In this document: in pieces, positions 15,582 to 24,705 of the stretch
How the letters are laid out: the number at the start of each line of letters is the position of its first letter
Numbering within the stretch: the first letter of the stretch is position 1
Source of the DNA: HyVt-477 sp965224605
GTDB taxonomy: Bacteria > Pseudomonadota > Gammaproteobacteria > Thiotrichales > Thiotrichaceae
Reading direction: 5' to 3'
Assembly: GCA_965224605.1 (NCBI GenBank)
Contig: CBDCZP010000012.1
Location: 186,001 to 250,000, forward strand
Length of the DNA stretch: 64,000 bases
Position numbers and translations under genes: made by a program
The notes under the pieces: model-generated
The model's database searches: none
What the model was told of the DNA's origin: nothing
Seen by the model: only the letters and a program-made list of their open reading frames with translations

Positions 15582-16244
15582 ATGACTTACCTACCTTGTT
15601 TAGAAATAGAGCCTAAAAATAAAGCGACGGCTAGTGTTATTTGGCTTCATGGCTTAGGTGCAGATGGCAATGATTTCGCACCTATTATTCCAGATTTGAA
15701 GTTACCAGAAGACTTGTCAGTGCGATTTATCTTTCCTCATGCTCCTAGTATGCCAGTCACTATTAATAATGGTTATGTGATGCCAGCTTGGTACGACATC
15801 CTTGAAATGTCTATTGATCGTGAAGTAGATGTAAAGCAGTTGATGGTGTCTTCCAATGCGATTGCCATGCTGATTGATAGAGAGATAGAACGGGGTGTTG
15901 AAAGCAAGAGGATTATCGTTGCTGGTTTTTCACAAGGAGGTGCGGTGGCCTATCAATGTGCATTAACGTATGCAAAACCGCTGGCAGGGCTACTTGCATT
16001 ATCTACGTATTTTGCGACACAAAAGATCATACAACCCACCGCTGAAAACAGTAAGGTTCCCGTATTTATAGGACATGGTACAGCTGACCCGGTAGTTCCT
16101 GAGCTGTTGGGGCGAATGGCAAATACAAAACTAATAGAGCTTGGCTATGCCGTTGATTATAAAACGTATGCGATGGAGCATAGTGTCTGTATGGAAGAAA
16201 TAACCGATATTGGGAAATGGATTCAGGCTGTTTTTTCTACTTAG
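15582..16244 (+). CDS. Carboxylesterase / lysophospholipase-like alpha/beta hydrolase
   Basis: This 220-residue cytosolic hydrolase resembles carboxylesterase II (EstB). The catalytic triad is visible: Ser117 in AGFSQGGAV, Asp169 in GHGTADPVVP and His200 in MEHSVC. The oxyanion loop is IWLHGLGADGNDF. The frame can be read from a GTG at 15546, but MTYLPCLEIEPK at 15582 matches family starts. The end overlaps the long reading of the downstream peptidase frame but not its likely start. It takes short acyl esters in studied relatives; the natural substrate here is unknown. Confidence 0.9.
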   Translation: MTYLPCLEIEPKNKATASVIWLHGLGADGNDFAPIIPDLKLPEDLSVRFIFPHAPSMPVTINNGYVMPAWYDILEMSIDREVDVKQLMVSSNAIAMLIDREIERGVESKRIIVAGFSQGGAVAYQCALTYAKPLAGLLALSTYFATQKIIQPTAENSKVPVFIGHGTADPVVPELLGRMANTKLIELGYAVDYKTYAMEHSVCMEEITDIGKWIQAVFST

Positions 16245-16284
16245 TAGAGATACTCTTTACCCTTTTACCCTTAAGCTAAATGCT

Positions 16285-17265
16285 ATGCGCAATTCTTTAC
16301 CCACATTTTTACTGTTTATCCTTCTGCTGATATCTAAGAGTGCCTGTGCGGTTGGTGATGAGATAAAAAGCGAGAAACAAGTGATTCATTTCTCAGGAGG
16401 ACACATGAAGGTTTACTTTGAATCACCTTTCTCTCCGGCAGAAAAAAATAAATTATTGAAATGGTTACAGGTTGCCTCAGACACGATCACCACACTCTAT
16501 GGTGAGTTTCCTGTTACACCAGTAGAGACTCATCTTTATGCTTTGCAGGGTGCAAATGAACCCGTGCCGTGGGGCGAGGTATGGAAAAAGGGTAGCTATA
16601 GAGTAAACTTTCAGGTTAACCCTGCCTTTCCAATAGATAAATTCATAGCAGACTGGACAGCGGTCCACGAATTCAGCCATTTATTTCATCCTTATCCTGG
16701 TAGTGGCAATGCCTGGTTTGGTGAAGGTTTAGCTAGTTATTATCAGAATGTTTTACGTGTTCGGAATCAAACATTAAGTGAATCCCAGGCTTGGGGGAAG
16801 TTACTTGCGGGTTTTCAACGGGGTGAAAAACAGTCAGAAAAAAACAACATGACTTTGCTACAAGCTAGTCAAAAAATGCATTCTATTGGCAATTATCAAC
16901 ATGTCTACTGGGGTGGTGCTGCTTATTTCCTTGCTGTGGATATACGCCTGCGAAAACTGACAAAAGGTCAGGAATCCTTAGATACCGCATGGTATCAATT
17001 TAAAGAATGTTGTTTATCAGCTAAGCAAAACTGGTCTACTGAAAGCCTCATCCATAAACTTGATCAATTAACAGGCACATCAGTTTTCCATCAAGAGTAT
17101 GTTCAGAAGCTAAAAAGCACCCATTTCCCTAATTATCGCAATAGTTTTCAAGAACTAGGTATCGTTATTGCTGGGAGTAAGGGGGGCAAGGGGAATTCGA
17201 TACAGATTATAGACAAGGGTGCATCAGCCTCATTGCGTGCTGAGATTATTTCAGCAAATGATTAA
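16285..17265 (+). CDS. Secreted gluzincin metallopeptidase-like protein (peptidase MA type)
   Basis: This 326-residue exported protein has a signal peptide (MRNSLPTFLLFILLLISKSA, cleavage near residue 22). The zinc site is HEFSH (His128, Glu129, His132) with the third ligand Glu147 in WFGEGLASYY, which puts the spacing at 15 residues, as in the MA-type single-domain peptidases rather than M1. The frame is open upstream to 16210, but the ATG at 16285 begins the signal peptide and avoids overlap with the esterase. The C-terminal third (HKLDQLTGTSVFHQEYVQK) is helical. The substrate is unknown; the periplasm or cell surface is likely. Confidence 0.8.
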   Translation: MRNSLPTFLLFILLLISKSACAVGDEIKSEKQVIHFSGGHMKVYFESPFSPAEKNKLLKWLQVASDTITTLYGEFPVTPVETHLYALQGANEPVPWGEVWKKGSYRVNFQVNPAFPIDKFIADWTAVHEFSHLFHPYPGSGNAWFGEGLASYYQNVLRVRNQTLSESQAWGKLLAGFQRGEKQSEKNNMTLLQASQKMHSIGNYQHVYWGGAAYFLAVDIRLRKLTKGQESLDTAWYQFKECCLSAKQNWSTESLIHKLDQLTGTSVFHQEYVQKLKSTHFPNYRNSFQELGIVIAGSKGGKGNSIQIIDKGASASLRAEIISAND

Positions 17266-17293
17266 AGTAATGAATCTAGAGAACGAATTAGTA

Positions 17294-17325
17294 TGTAGTC
17301 TGTGTTGAGCGATAGAGAACTGGGA
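17294..17325. repeat. TGTAGCCTGTGTTGAGCGATAG repeat, degenerate copy
   Basis: TGTAGTCTGTGTTGAGCGAT followed by AGAGAACTGGGA resembles the better-preserved hairpin at 20792-20824 and a third copy at 45652-45686. It lies between the peptidase and mlaA genes. Confidence 0.6.
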
Positions 17326-17403
17326 ATCAATAAGTAAAAACCTTAAGCGAGTGCTCTATAATAAAGATCAAGAGAAGATCAAAAAAGAAGAAGAGACTTA
17401 TTT

Positions 17404-18195
17404 ATGAATAAACGATCACATCAATATTTCGCTGGTAAATTTACTGCTAAAAAGGCTTATAAAAAAGTATATGTATTGACTGCTGTTCTATTGTTTCAGG
17501 TAGCTTGTGCACATTCACCAGAGAGTCAGCTTGAAGATACAAGTGTCAATGATCCTTTTGAGCCGGCTAATAGAGCGGTTCAAGGCTTTAACGATAGAGT
17601 AGACTCATTGGGTCTTAAACCCTCGGCCAAGGGTTATGCCACCATCGTTCCAGAACCAATGGAGCGAGCAGTTGGCAATTTCTTCTCGAATGTTGCTGAA
17701 CCTGTTGTAGCGGTGAATCAGTTTTTACAAGGAAAGGTAACCCTCGGCATCCAAGATTCGGCACGTTTTATTTTTAATACTACTTTTGGCATAGTCGGTC
17801 TGATTGATATATCCAGCCCAATGGGTTTAGAGAAGCATAATGAAGATTTTGGTCAGACCTTTGCTGTTTGGGGGCTAGGTTCAGGCCCACATCTCAATCT
17901 TCCTTTATGGGGGCCTACTAATTTGCGAGAGGGTGCGGGCAGTATCGTAAATGCCTATGCCTATCCACTGGGTTACCTAAATGACACCCCGACACGAAAC
18001 CGCTTGGCGGCATTGTTAGCGGTTAATAATCGCGCCGAACTGTTGAGCGCCGAGGCCATGATAACCGGCGATAGATATATATTTATACGCGATGTCTACA
18101 ACCAACGCCGTGAGTACCTGATCAAAGATGGTGAAGTTGAAGACGCCTTTCTGGATGGTGAGCTAGATGGTGAATTGGACGGTGTTGAGGAATAG
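17404..18195 (+). CDS. mlaA: MlaA (VacJ) outer-membrane lipid asymmetry lipoprotein
   Basis: This 263-residue protein removes phospholipids from the outer leaflet of the outer membrane and passes them to the periplasmic carrier MlaC. The N-terminus has a long basic leader with the lipid Cys near residue 35 (LLFQVACAHS). The MlaA core is clear: NDPFEPANRAVQGFNDRVD, NFFSNVAEP, QDSARFIFNTTFGIVGLID and a HNEDFGQTFAVWGLGSGPH segment. The C-terminus ends in a short acidic repeat (DGELDGELDGVEE), which is unusual. It is followed after six bases by an MMPL exporter and then mlaC. Confidence 0.95.
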   Translation: MNKRSHQYFAGKFTAKKAYKKVYVLTAVLLFQVACAHSPESQLEDTSVNDPFEPANRAVQGFNDRVDSLGLKPSAKGYATIVPEPMERAVGNFFSNVAEPVVAVNQFLQGKVTLGIQDSARFIFNTTFGIVGLIDISSPMGLEKHNEDFGQTFAVWGLGSGPHLNLPLWGPTNLREGAGSIVNAYAYPLGYLNDTPTRNRLAALLAVNNRAELLSAEAMITGDRYIFIRDVYNQRREYLIKDGEVEDAFLDGELDGELDGVEE

Positions 18196-18201
18196 CTATT
18201 C

Positions 18202-20673
18202 ATGAGGCCTAGTCTATCCGCGCTTTTCACCGTTTATCAACGGCTGTTAAAGCATCCTTCAATCGTACTAGCTGTTATTGCTTTAATGGTTGTGATGGCG
18301 ACTTATTCTGCGCGTCATTTCTCATTTGACGCCTCTAGCGATACTTTGGTAGCCGAAAATGATCCGGCCTTAAAATACTATCAAGAGGTGCGCGAGCGTT
18401 TTACTCAGGGCGGTGAAGATTTCTTGTTCATGACTTACACGCCAAAAAGTGGAGAGCTGATAGCCGCTGAGAATTTATCCAAAATATCAGCCATGCAAAA
18501 GCAATTGGAGAAAATTCAAGGAGTCGCTTCGGTCTATTCAATTCTGGACGCCCCCTTGTTAAAAAGCCCTACCATCTCCCTGCGTGATCTTAAGGACGGC
18601 TATAGAACATTAAAATCACCCAATATTGATTTTGCATTGGCAAAAAAAGAATTGTCGAATAGTCCTATTTTTAAAGATTTGATTATTTCAACAGATGGGC
18701 TGACTACTGCATTACGCATTGCTTTAAGCCTCGATAACACACTTGAACAACTAAGAAAAATCAGAGACCAAGACCGCATAGCTTTTAAAAAAGGCAAACT
18801 TGACAAGCAACAACTCAAGCACAGCACTCAAGCACATGCTGTAGCCAGAAAAAGCTATTTACTACAGCGTGATGAATTATTGGATGCAGTGAAGCAAATT
18901 CGTGATCAGGCTCGTCAGGACGCAGATGTCTTTTTAGGCGGAGTACCTATGGTAGCGGCTGATATGATCAGCTATGTAAAACAGGATATCGTGGTCTTTA
19001 GCGCTATTATATTTCTTATGGCGATTGCCATGCTGTACCTGTTTTTCCGAAGCTGGCGCTGGGTTGTGCTACCACTAGCGACCAGTATGGTGACTATTAT
19101 ATTGGTGATTGGTTGGTTGGGTGCAATAGACAAACCAGCAACTATCATCTCCTCGAACTTCATCTCCCTGTTGGCTATTTTGACCATCTCTTTTACGGTA
19201 CACCTTATTGTGCGTTATCGTGAATTGTTGACTATAGACGCGCAGATGGATCACAAAGCACGAGTGCTGCAAACCATGCGAGACAAGTTTGCGCCTTCTT
19301 TATATACCGGGCTGACAACCACTGTTGCTTTCGGCTCGCTGATGTTTACAGACATTGTGCCTGTGCAGGACTTTGGTTTGTTGATGTTAGTAGGAGTATT
19401 GGTTTCGTTGGTTATGGCCTATTTCTTTTTCCCAAGCTTATTGCTACTGATGGGCAAGGAAGAAAGAGAACAACAGGTAGCGAATAGCCATCTATTACAG
19501 CAGACACCACGTATTACGACCTTCTTTTCACAGCTAGTCACACGCTTTAATCAACACATTCTGATTATCGCGGTTATCTTGATGATGGTGGCAGGGTATG
19601 GTGTTTCCAGATTGAGTCTTGATAATCGCTTTATTGATTATTTCAAGACGGATACTGATATTTACCAAGGTATGTTAGACATTGATCAGCGCCTGGGAGG
19701 GACGATACCCTTTGATGTCGTGGTCAAATTTCAGCCATACGAAGTTGATCAGATTGATGAAGAGGATGATTTCTTTAGTGAAGATGAGTACTATCCGGAA
19801 AGATACTGGGTAACGCCCTTCAAGCTTGAAGCTTTGCGCAAGCTACAGGGGTTTATTCAGTCATTGGAGCAGACTGGAAAAGTCATGTCATTAGCCAATC
19901 TTGAACAAGTGGCGATGGAATTTACCGGTGGAGAACCTCTGGGAGCACTTGAAATAGTTGGCATACTGGGTGTGATTCCGGAGACAGTCCGGAAAGAGTT
20001 AGTCGATCCGTATATGTCCCCTTATTCCGGTGAAATGCTTATTTCTGTACGGGTAAAAGAAAGTGGGGCGTCTTTTTCACGAGACGAGTACCTGAATAAG
20101 ATAATGCACTATGCAAAGGAAGAACTTGGCTTGCAAGCCGAGGCAGTGCAAACAACAGGTATGCTAGTACTGTTTAATAATATGCTAACCCATCTTTTTG
20201 ACTCACAACTGAAAACTTTTTTGTATGTAGTGGGTCTAATTTTCTTAATGATCTGGATTTTGTTACGTTCTATTCGATTAGGTATCATTGGTTTATTGCC
20301 GAATATGTTAGCGGCAGTGAGTGTTTTAGCCGTTATGGGCTTTTTGAATATACCCCTCGATCTAATGACGATCACCATAGCCGCTATTGTTATAGGGATA
20401 GGCGTTGATAACGCAATCCATTATTTACATCGATTTAAATTGGAGTATAAAGCAACAGGAGAAGTGAAAGAGGCCGTAAGACGAAGTCATAGCAGTATAG
20501 GTTCAGCCATCTATTTCACCTCGATTACCATTATTGCAGGGTTTACTATTTTGGCTTTTTCCAATTTTATGCCAACCGTTTATTTTGGATTGTTCACCTC
20601 ATTGGCAATGCTACTGGCACTAATTGCTAATCTATTGATATTGCCTAGTTTATTAGTAAAGTTTTATAGGTAG
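18202..20673 (+). CDS. MMPL/RND-family exporter linked to Mla genes
   Basis: This 823-residue inner-membrane protein has the two-fold RND layout: one N-terminal helix (about 18-37), a periplasmic domain, a six-helix block (about 250-410), a second lone helix with another periplasmic domain (about 445-665), then a final helix block. Such MMPL transporters are driven by the proton gradient and often move lipids. Its place between mlaA and mlaC suggests it exchanges phospholipid with them in place of, or beside, the MlaFEDB ABC complex. An acidic loop IDEEDDFFSEDEYYPE lies in the second periplasmic domain. The lipid role is inference from context. Confidence 0.9.
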   Translation: MRPSLSALFTVYQRLLKHPSIVLAVIALMVVMATYSARHFSFDASSDTLVAENDPALKYYQEVRERFTQGGEDFLFMTYTPKSGELIAAENLSKISAMQKQLEKIQGVASVYSILDAPLLKSPTISLRDLKDGYRTLKSPNIDFALAKKELSNSPIFKDLIISTDGLTTALRIALSLDNTLEQLRKIRDQDRIAFKKGKLDKQQLKHSTQAHAVARKSYLLQRDELLDAVKQIRDQARQDADVFLGGVPMVAADMISYVKQDIVVFSAIIFLMAIAMLYLFFRSWRWVVLPLATSMVTIILVIGWLGAIDKPATIISSNFISLLAILTISFTVHLIVRYRELLTIDAQMDHKARVLQTMRDKFAPSLYTGLTTTVAFGSLMFTDIVPVQDFGLLMLVGVLVSLVMAYFFFPSLLLLMGKEEREQQVANSHLLQQTPRITTFFSQLVTRFNQHILIIAVILMMVAGYGVSRLSLDNRFIDYFKTDTDIYQGMLDIDQRLGGTIPFDVVVKFQPYEVDQIDEEDDFFSEDEYYPERYWVTPFKLEALRKLQGFIQSLEQTGKVMSLANLEQVAMEFTGGEPLGALEIVGILGVIPETVRKELVDPYMSPYSGEMLISVRVKESGASFSRDEYLNKIMHYAKEELGLQAEAVQTTGMLVLFNNMLTHLFDSQLKTFLYVVGLIFLMIWILLRSIRLGIIGLLPNMLAAVSVLAVMGFLNIPLDLMTITIAAIVIGIGVDNAIHYLHRFKLEYKATGEVKEAVRRSHSSIGSAIYFTSITIIAGFTILAFSNFMPTVYFGLFTSLAMLLALIANLLILPSLLVKFYR

Positions 20674-20791
20674 TTTAAGGTGATATAAAAGGTGATGTAT
20701 AGGTAGATTGTTATAGGCACAAAATGGGTGATTTTATCATCTTATATCTATACTTCTGCGTAATGCATCAGGTGGCTGTCAAGAAAGAAAA

Positions 20792-20824
20792 TGTAGCCTG
20801 TGTTGAGCGATAGCGAAACACGGG
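20792..20824. repeat. TGTAGCCTGTGTTGAGCGATAG hairpin, best copy
   Basis: TGTAGCCTGTGTTGAGCGAT followed by AGCGAAACACGGG folds through CCTGTGTT with AAACACGG. Related copies are at 17294-17325 and 45652-45686. It sits in the 231-base gap before mlaC and is non-coding. Confidence 0.75.
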
Positions 20825-20904
20825 GAGTATAAATAAAGCTCAACTCCTACATGTGGGTATTAATGAATAACAAAATAGTAAGTTCACTTACAAGGTAAAT
20901 AAAA

Positions 20905-21525
20905 ATGAAAACATGGATTTGGTCTAATCTGCTAGTCGTACTGGTTAGCTTGTCTTTTGTACCCGCTGCGATAGCGTTACAAACAGACCCAGACGGAATT
21001 ATTGATGATGCTTCGAAACAATTGTTGGTTACACTCAAGCAGGAAAGTGCTCGATTTAACAGCAATCCACAGGGGTTATACAATAAAATACGCACCCAGA
21101 TGCGTCCGATTACAGATATCGCAGCCATCGCAAAAGGGATTATGGGTTCTTATTACAAAGTGGCTACTGCTAGTCAACAGCAGCGTTTTAAGGTGGCTTT
21201 TGAACAAAGCCTTGTAAAGGTGTATAGCGATTCTTTAATGAAAGTACGAGTCAAAGGATTTAAGGTTAGAGCTGCGCCAGCCCTCAGCTCGAATGCACGA
21301 AAAAGAAAAGTGGTTGTCGAGGTTTCGACCCATAAGGGTAATACTTTTCTAGTCAGCTATAGCCTATTGCGCAATCGCCAAAATAAATGGTTGATACGCA
21401 ATATTGTGGCTGATGGTGTTAATTTTGGTCTTACCTACCGCAACCAGTTCAAAAGTGAAATGGCGCGTAGTGGCAACAATATGGATCAGGTGATTGATAA
21501 TTGGGCTAAAGTTATTAAGAAATAA
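20905..21525 (+). CDS. mlaC: MlaC-family periplasmic phospholipid-binding protein
   Basis: This 206-residue exported protein has a signal peptide ending near PAAIA (residue 24). The MlaC/Ttg2D fold is supported by the early helix with LVTLKQESARFNSNPQGLYN, the RPITDIAAIAKGIMG segment, the QQQRFKVAFEQSLVKVYSDS helix and the C-terminal beta strands ending in WLIRNIVADGVNFGLTYRNQ. It would ferry phospholipids between membranes with MlaA and the MMPL protein upstream. It is separated from the exporter by a palindromic repeat, so its transcription may be partly independent. Confidence 0.92.
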   Translation: MKTWIWSNLLVVLVSLSFVPAAIALQTDPDGIIDDASKQLLVTLKQESARFNSNPQGLYNKIRTQMRPITDIAAIAKGIMGSYYKVATASQQQRFKVAFEQSLVKVYSDSLMKVRVKGFKVRAAPALSSNARKRKVVVEVSTHKGNTFLVSYSLLRNRQNKWLIRNIVADGVNFGLTYRNQFKSEMARSGNNMDQVIDNWAKVIKK

Positions 21526-21526
21526 C

Positions 21527-21557
21527 CCTTGATCCCACGCAGCGCGTGGGAACAAGG
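21527..21557. terminator. Hairpin between convergent mlaC and SLC13 genes
   Basis: The perfect 7-bp stem CCCACGC / GCGTGGG has an AGC loop and is extended outward by CCTTG / CAAGG around one mismatched step. No T run follows on either strand. It may act as a weak bidirectional terminator, or it is one copy of the common CCCACGC...GCGTGGG dispersed repeat. Confidence 0.5.
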
Positions 21558-21581
21558 ACTAAACTAGCTATGGCTTTCATC

Positions 21582-23399
21582 CTAATGCAAATCATAAAGA
21601 AGTGGCAATATGATGCTGTACACCAGCCACATAATCACTGTGAGTGGTATTCCAACTCGCATGAAATCAGCAAATTTATAACTACCTGCGCTCATAATCA
21701 ATAGATTGGTTTTGTAAGCCATGGGTGTGGCGTAGCTCATATTGGCACCGAACAGTACAGCAAGCACAAACGGCTCGGCGGGTTGTCCCAAAGATTGTGC
21801 GATATTGATAGCGATAGGCGTTCCAATCACTGCCGCCGCATTGTTCGATACGATGTTAGTGAATACAGCCATCAGCAAAATAAGCGCACTGATAATCACG
21901 GCTGCGGGTGCGCCATGAGTTAGATGCACAAAGCCATTGGCGATGAATTCACTTCCTCCGGTGATCTGCATGGCTAATCCTAAAGCCAGACTGGCAACTA
22001 CAATCATAATAATGGGCACACTTAAAGCACGAGTAGCCTGTCGCCAGTTTAAACATCCAGTGAGCAACATCAGCAAAGAGCCTGCCACTGCACTGACCGC
22101 GATGGATAGTAGACCAAAAGCAGCGGGCAAGATAATCATCAACATTATTACGAGTGCGAGTGGTGCTTTTTTTGAATGCATAACATCCATTTTGCGGTCT
22201 AGCACCAAAAACTCATTGCGAGCTTTTAGTGCATCAATACGTTCGCGTTTGCCCTGTACAAGGAGCACGTCACCTTCGCGTAAGCGTAAATTACCAAACC
22301 CTTGTGGCATACTCGTTATGTTTTTTCCTCCTCGATGAACAGCCACTGCAACCAAATGATAGGTTTCAATAAAGTGTGCAGATTTAAGCGTTCGGTGGAG
22401 CAAAGGAGAACGTCCATGAACAATAATCTCAATGAGTTGTTGATCCTTGCTTTGTAAAGGATGCTTGTCATCGACTTGTTTACTACCTGAATAGAGAGTC
22501 GCGCTAATGGCTTTTTCAAAGGCTTTCAGATTTTCAGGACTATCGTGAACCAGTAAACGATCGCCTGCCTGAATAACTACATCAGGGATAGGCATAACAA
22601 AAGTACTTTCAGAGCGCCGAATTTTATCAACCTTCATGTCACCTCCTGTCTTCTTTATTACTTCAGACAGTCGCTTATCCACAGCAAAGCTATTTTCAGG
22701 AATAACCAGATGTGCAGTAAATACACGCGGGTTGGCAACATCGATTAACTGCTTACGTTCTGGTAGTAAGCGTGGAGCGACTAACCACAGAAACACCACA
22801 CCAAAACCCCCAGCTAACAATGCTGGTAGGGCAAAATCAAACATATCAAAACGTTTCAAACCCAGATCAGCAGCTACACTAACTACCAGCAAATTAGTTG
22901 AAGTCCCGATGGTTGTTCCCATCCCTCCTAGCAAGGTAGCAAATCCCATTGGCATTAATATAGAAGAAGGATTATTACCTGTGCGTAGCCCCACACTGAC
23001 CAAGATGGGGATCAATAAAACGACAATGGGAGTGTTGTTGATAAAAGCACTGAGAATGGCCGACAGAATCAACGTCATTAATAATGATAGAGCAGGGCGC
23101 TTGGCCCAGCTTTTAGCGAGCCAATGACCCACTGGCTCTAGGGCGCCAGTACTGACCAGTGCAGAACCAGCAACCATTAACGCGGATACGGCTACTAGAG
23201 CCTCATGCCCAAAACCATGGAAAAAATCTACGGCATGAAATTGCCCTGTACTTGTTTGATAAGGAAACACCTCAAAGATAACGGCTAATAAACAGAGTAT
23301 TAAGAGTGCGGAGGTCTCTACCGGTATTTTTTCACGAGTAAATAAAAACAGTGCTAACAAAGTGAGTGTTAAAACAAAAATAGCGTGAGCGTCAGGCAT
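21582..23399 (-). CDS. SLC13/DASS-family transporter with two RCK_C domains
   Basis: This 605-residue inner-membrane transporter belongs to the SLC13-type (ArsB/NhaD superfamily) carriers with a cytosolic insert. N-terminal helices (1-200) include AFINNTPIVVLLIPI and GTTIGTSTNLLV, the first anion/Na+ hairpin. The middle (about 220-400) holds two TrkA-C-like domains (AHLVIPENSFAVDKRLSEV; EIIVHGRSPLLHRTLKS). The last helices carry the second motif NIVSNNAAAVIGTPIAI. The substrate could be sulfate or a dicarboxylate; in these RCK_C members it is often uncertain. It converges with mlaC. Confidence 0.9.
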   Translation of the reverse strand: MPDAHAIFVLTLTLLALFLFTREKIPVETSALLILCLLAVIFEVFPYQTSTGQFHAVDFFHGFGHEALVAVSALMVAGSALVSTGALEPVGHWLAKSWAKRPALSLLMTLILSAILSAFINNTPIVVLLIPILVSVGLRTGNNPSSILMPMGFATLLGGMGTTIGTSTNLLVVSVAADLGLKRFDMFDFALPALLAGGFGVVFLWLVAPRLLPERKQLIDVANPRVFTAHLVIPENSFAVDKRLSEVIKKTGGDMKVDKIRRSESTFVMPIPDVVIQAGDRLLVHDSPENLKAFEKAISATLYSGSKQVDDKHPLQSKDQQLIEIIVHGRSPLLHRTLKSAHFIETYHLVAVAVHRGGKNITSMPQGFGNLRLREGDVLLVQGKRERIDALKARNEFLVLDRKMDVMHSKKAPLALVIMLMIILPAAFGLLSIAVSAVAGSLLMLLTGCLNWRQATRALSVPIIMIVVASLALGLAMQITGGSEFIANGFVHLTHGAPAAVIISALILLMAVFTNIVSNNAAAVIGTPIAINIAQSLGQPAEPFVLAVLFGANMSYATPMAYKTNLLIMSAGSYKFADFMRVGIPLTVIMWLVYSIILPLLYDLH

Positions 23400-23598
23400 A
23401 TTCTAGTGAGTTATCTATGTTAGATGGAAAAATAAAATGGATGCTCTAAGAATAGTTCATAACCGAAAAAATGGTTGTTGAAATAACGAGGAAGTCATAC
23501 ACAATGTAATTATTATTAAAAACTAATAACATATTGCTTTTACAAAGTTTATAATAATAGGGTCAGACACGTGGGGAAATCAGGAAACCAAGTCATCT

Positions 23599-24701
23599 AT
23601 GGCAAAATTTAATAGCATTCTTTTTAAAACTTAGGCGCCATCGGTTATATCGTTTTAGTCGCCAACCTGCTGCTATTGGTATTTGCCAATCAGCTGGTAA
23701 AAAGCGGCTTTATCATGAAACCGAAACCAACTCATCGGTAATAAGAAAAAACGCGTATTATCCGTGCATTAAGTTTACTGGTTGTCTTCGCCTATATTTA
23801 TTTCCACGCGCAAGAACTCAAAGATCAAGGCATCCCGCTAAAGATATTAGGGGTGATAGGTATCATCTATTTTTCCTATCTGATCAATCAACTGGTTTCT
23901 TACTTCATTCTTAGAAATTATGGTCGTGAACGTGAAGTTAACGGTAAGAAACAGTTTGTATCGACCTATAATGCAAGACTTTTAAGTATCTTTAGCGGCG
24001 TTTTTATCGCCATAATGGCGTTGATTAGCATTATCCAGATGCTTGGATATACTTCGTTATTACAAGCGGGTGGCGTCATTGGCTTTATAGGTGTTTTTCT
24101 CGCGTTAACCAATGCAGTATGGGCGCCTGATATTTTCAGTGGTTTGATTATTCTCAATAGTGATATGCTAGAAGAGGGTGATATTATCCAGATTTATGAT
24201 CAGGAACCTATTTATGCATTAGTATATAAAACTAAAGTATTTCATAGCGGTTATTCTTAATTTGATCGACAATCATCGCCATTATGATCCGCCAATCAAA
24301 ATTACGTGATTTCACGTTCACAACTTGTCTAAATTTGCCTCTGCCAAGGCTTGCGTGAGTCCCTTGTATTAACATTGGTTACGATGTCTCTCCTGCCAAA
24401 GTTAGAGCTATGTTTGCTGCCGCTTATGAAGAGGTAAGAAAGCAAGGATCTATGGGAGTTGAAAAGCGGTAGGGATATTGAAATTGGAATACAAGATGTG
24501 GGTGATCATGCCGTGCAGTGGTGTGTTTATTACTACACCAAAGAGATTGAACGATTACCTCGAATACGACAACAATTGCTAGAGATTTTTCTAAAGACTG
24601 CTAACGAACATAATATTTCGCTTTCTACTCCTTTGACGCATGTTGTTACACAGGCATCCGACACTTTTTCTATTCATGAAAATAAAACGCATTCTGGCTG
24701 A
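23599..24701 (+). pseudogene. MscS-family mechanosensitive channel, broken by several frameshifts
   Basis: Successive frames spell a MscS-like protein: MAKFNSILFK, then GAIGYIVLVANLLLLVF, RIIRALSLLVVFAYIYF, the pore and beta-domain part LQAGGVIGFIGVFLALTN with WAPDIFSGLIILNSD and MLEEGDIIQIYD, and a C-terminal domain VGDHAVQWCVYYYTKEIERL. Frames change near 23630, 23740, 24245, 24330-24470. At 23630, one more A in the A run would restore the frame. The longest open piece is 23853-24260. Protein motifs remain well kept, so either the decay is recent or the local consensus has indel errors. It ends five bases before the ClC pseudogene, like an operon remnant. Confidence 0.85.
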
Positions 24702-24705
24702 ATAA

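Noticed and set aside
21937..22338. 133-codon plus-strand frame opposite the SLC13 gene
   Set aside because: It lies wholly inside a strong minus-strand gene and its product is low-complexity with no signal or domain. It is a shadow frame.
22636..23127. 163-codon plus-strand frame opposite the SLC13 gene
   Set aside because: Full antisense overlap with transmembrane coding sequence often leaves open frames. No independent evidence supports it.
23556..23598. AATAGGGTCAGAC motif as a transposase-flanking end
   Set aside because: The motif resembles sequences often seen near REP-associated transposases, but there is only one short copy and no transposase, so it was not called.
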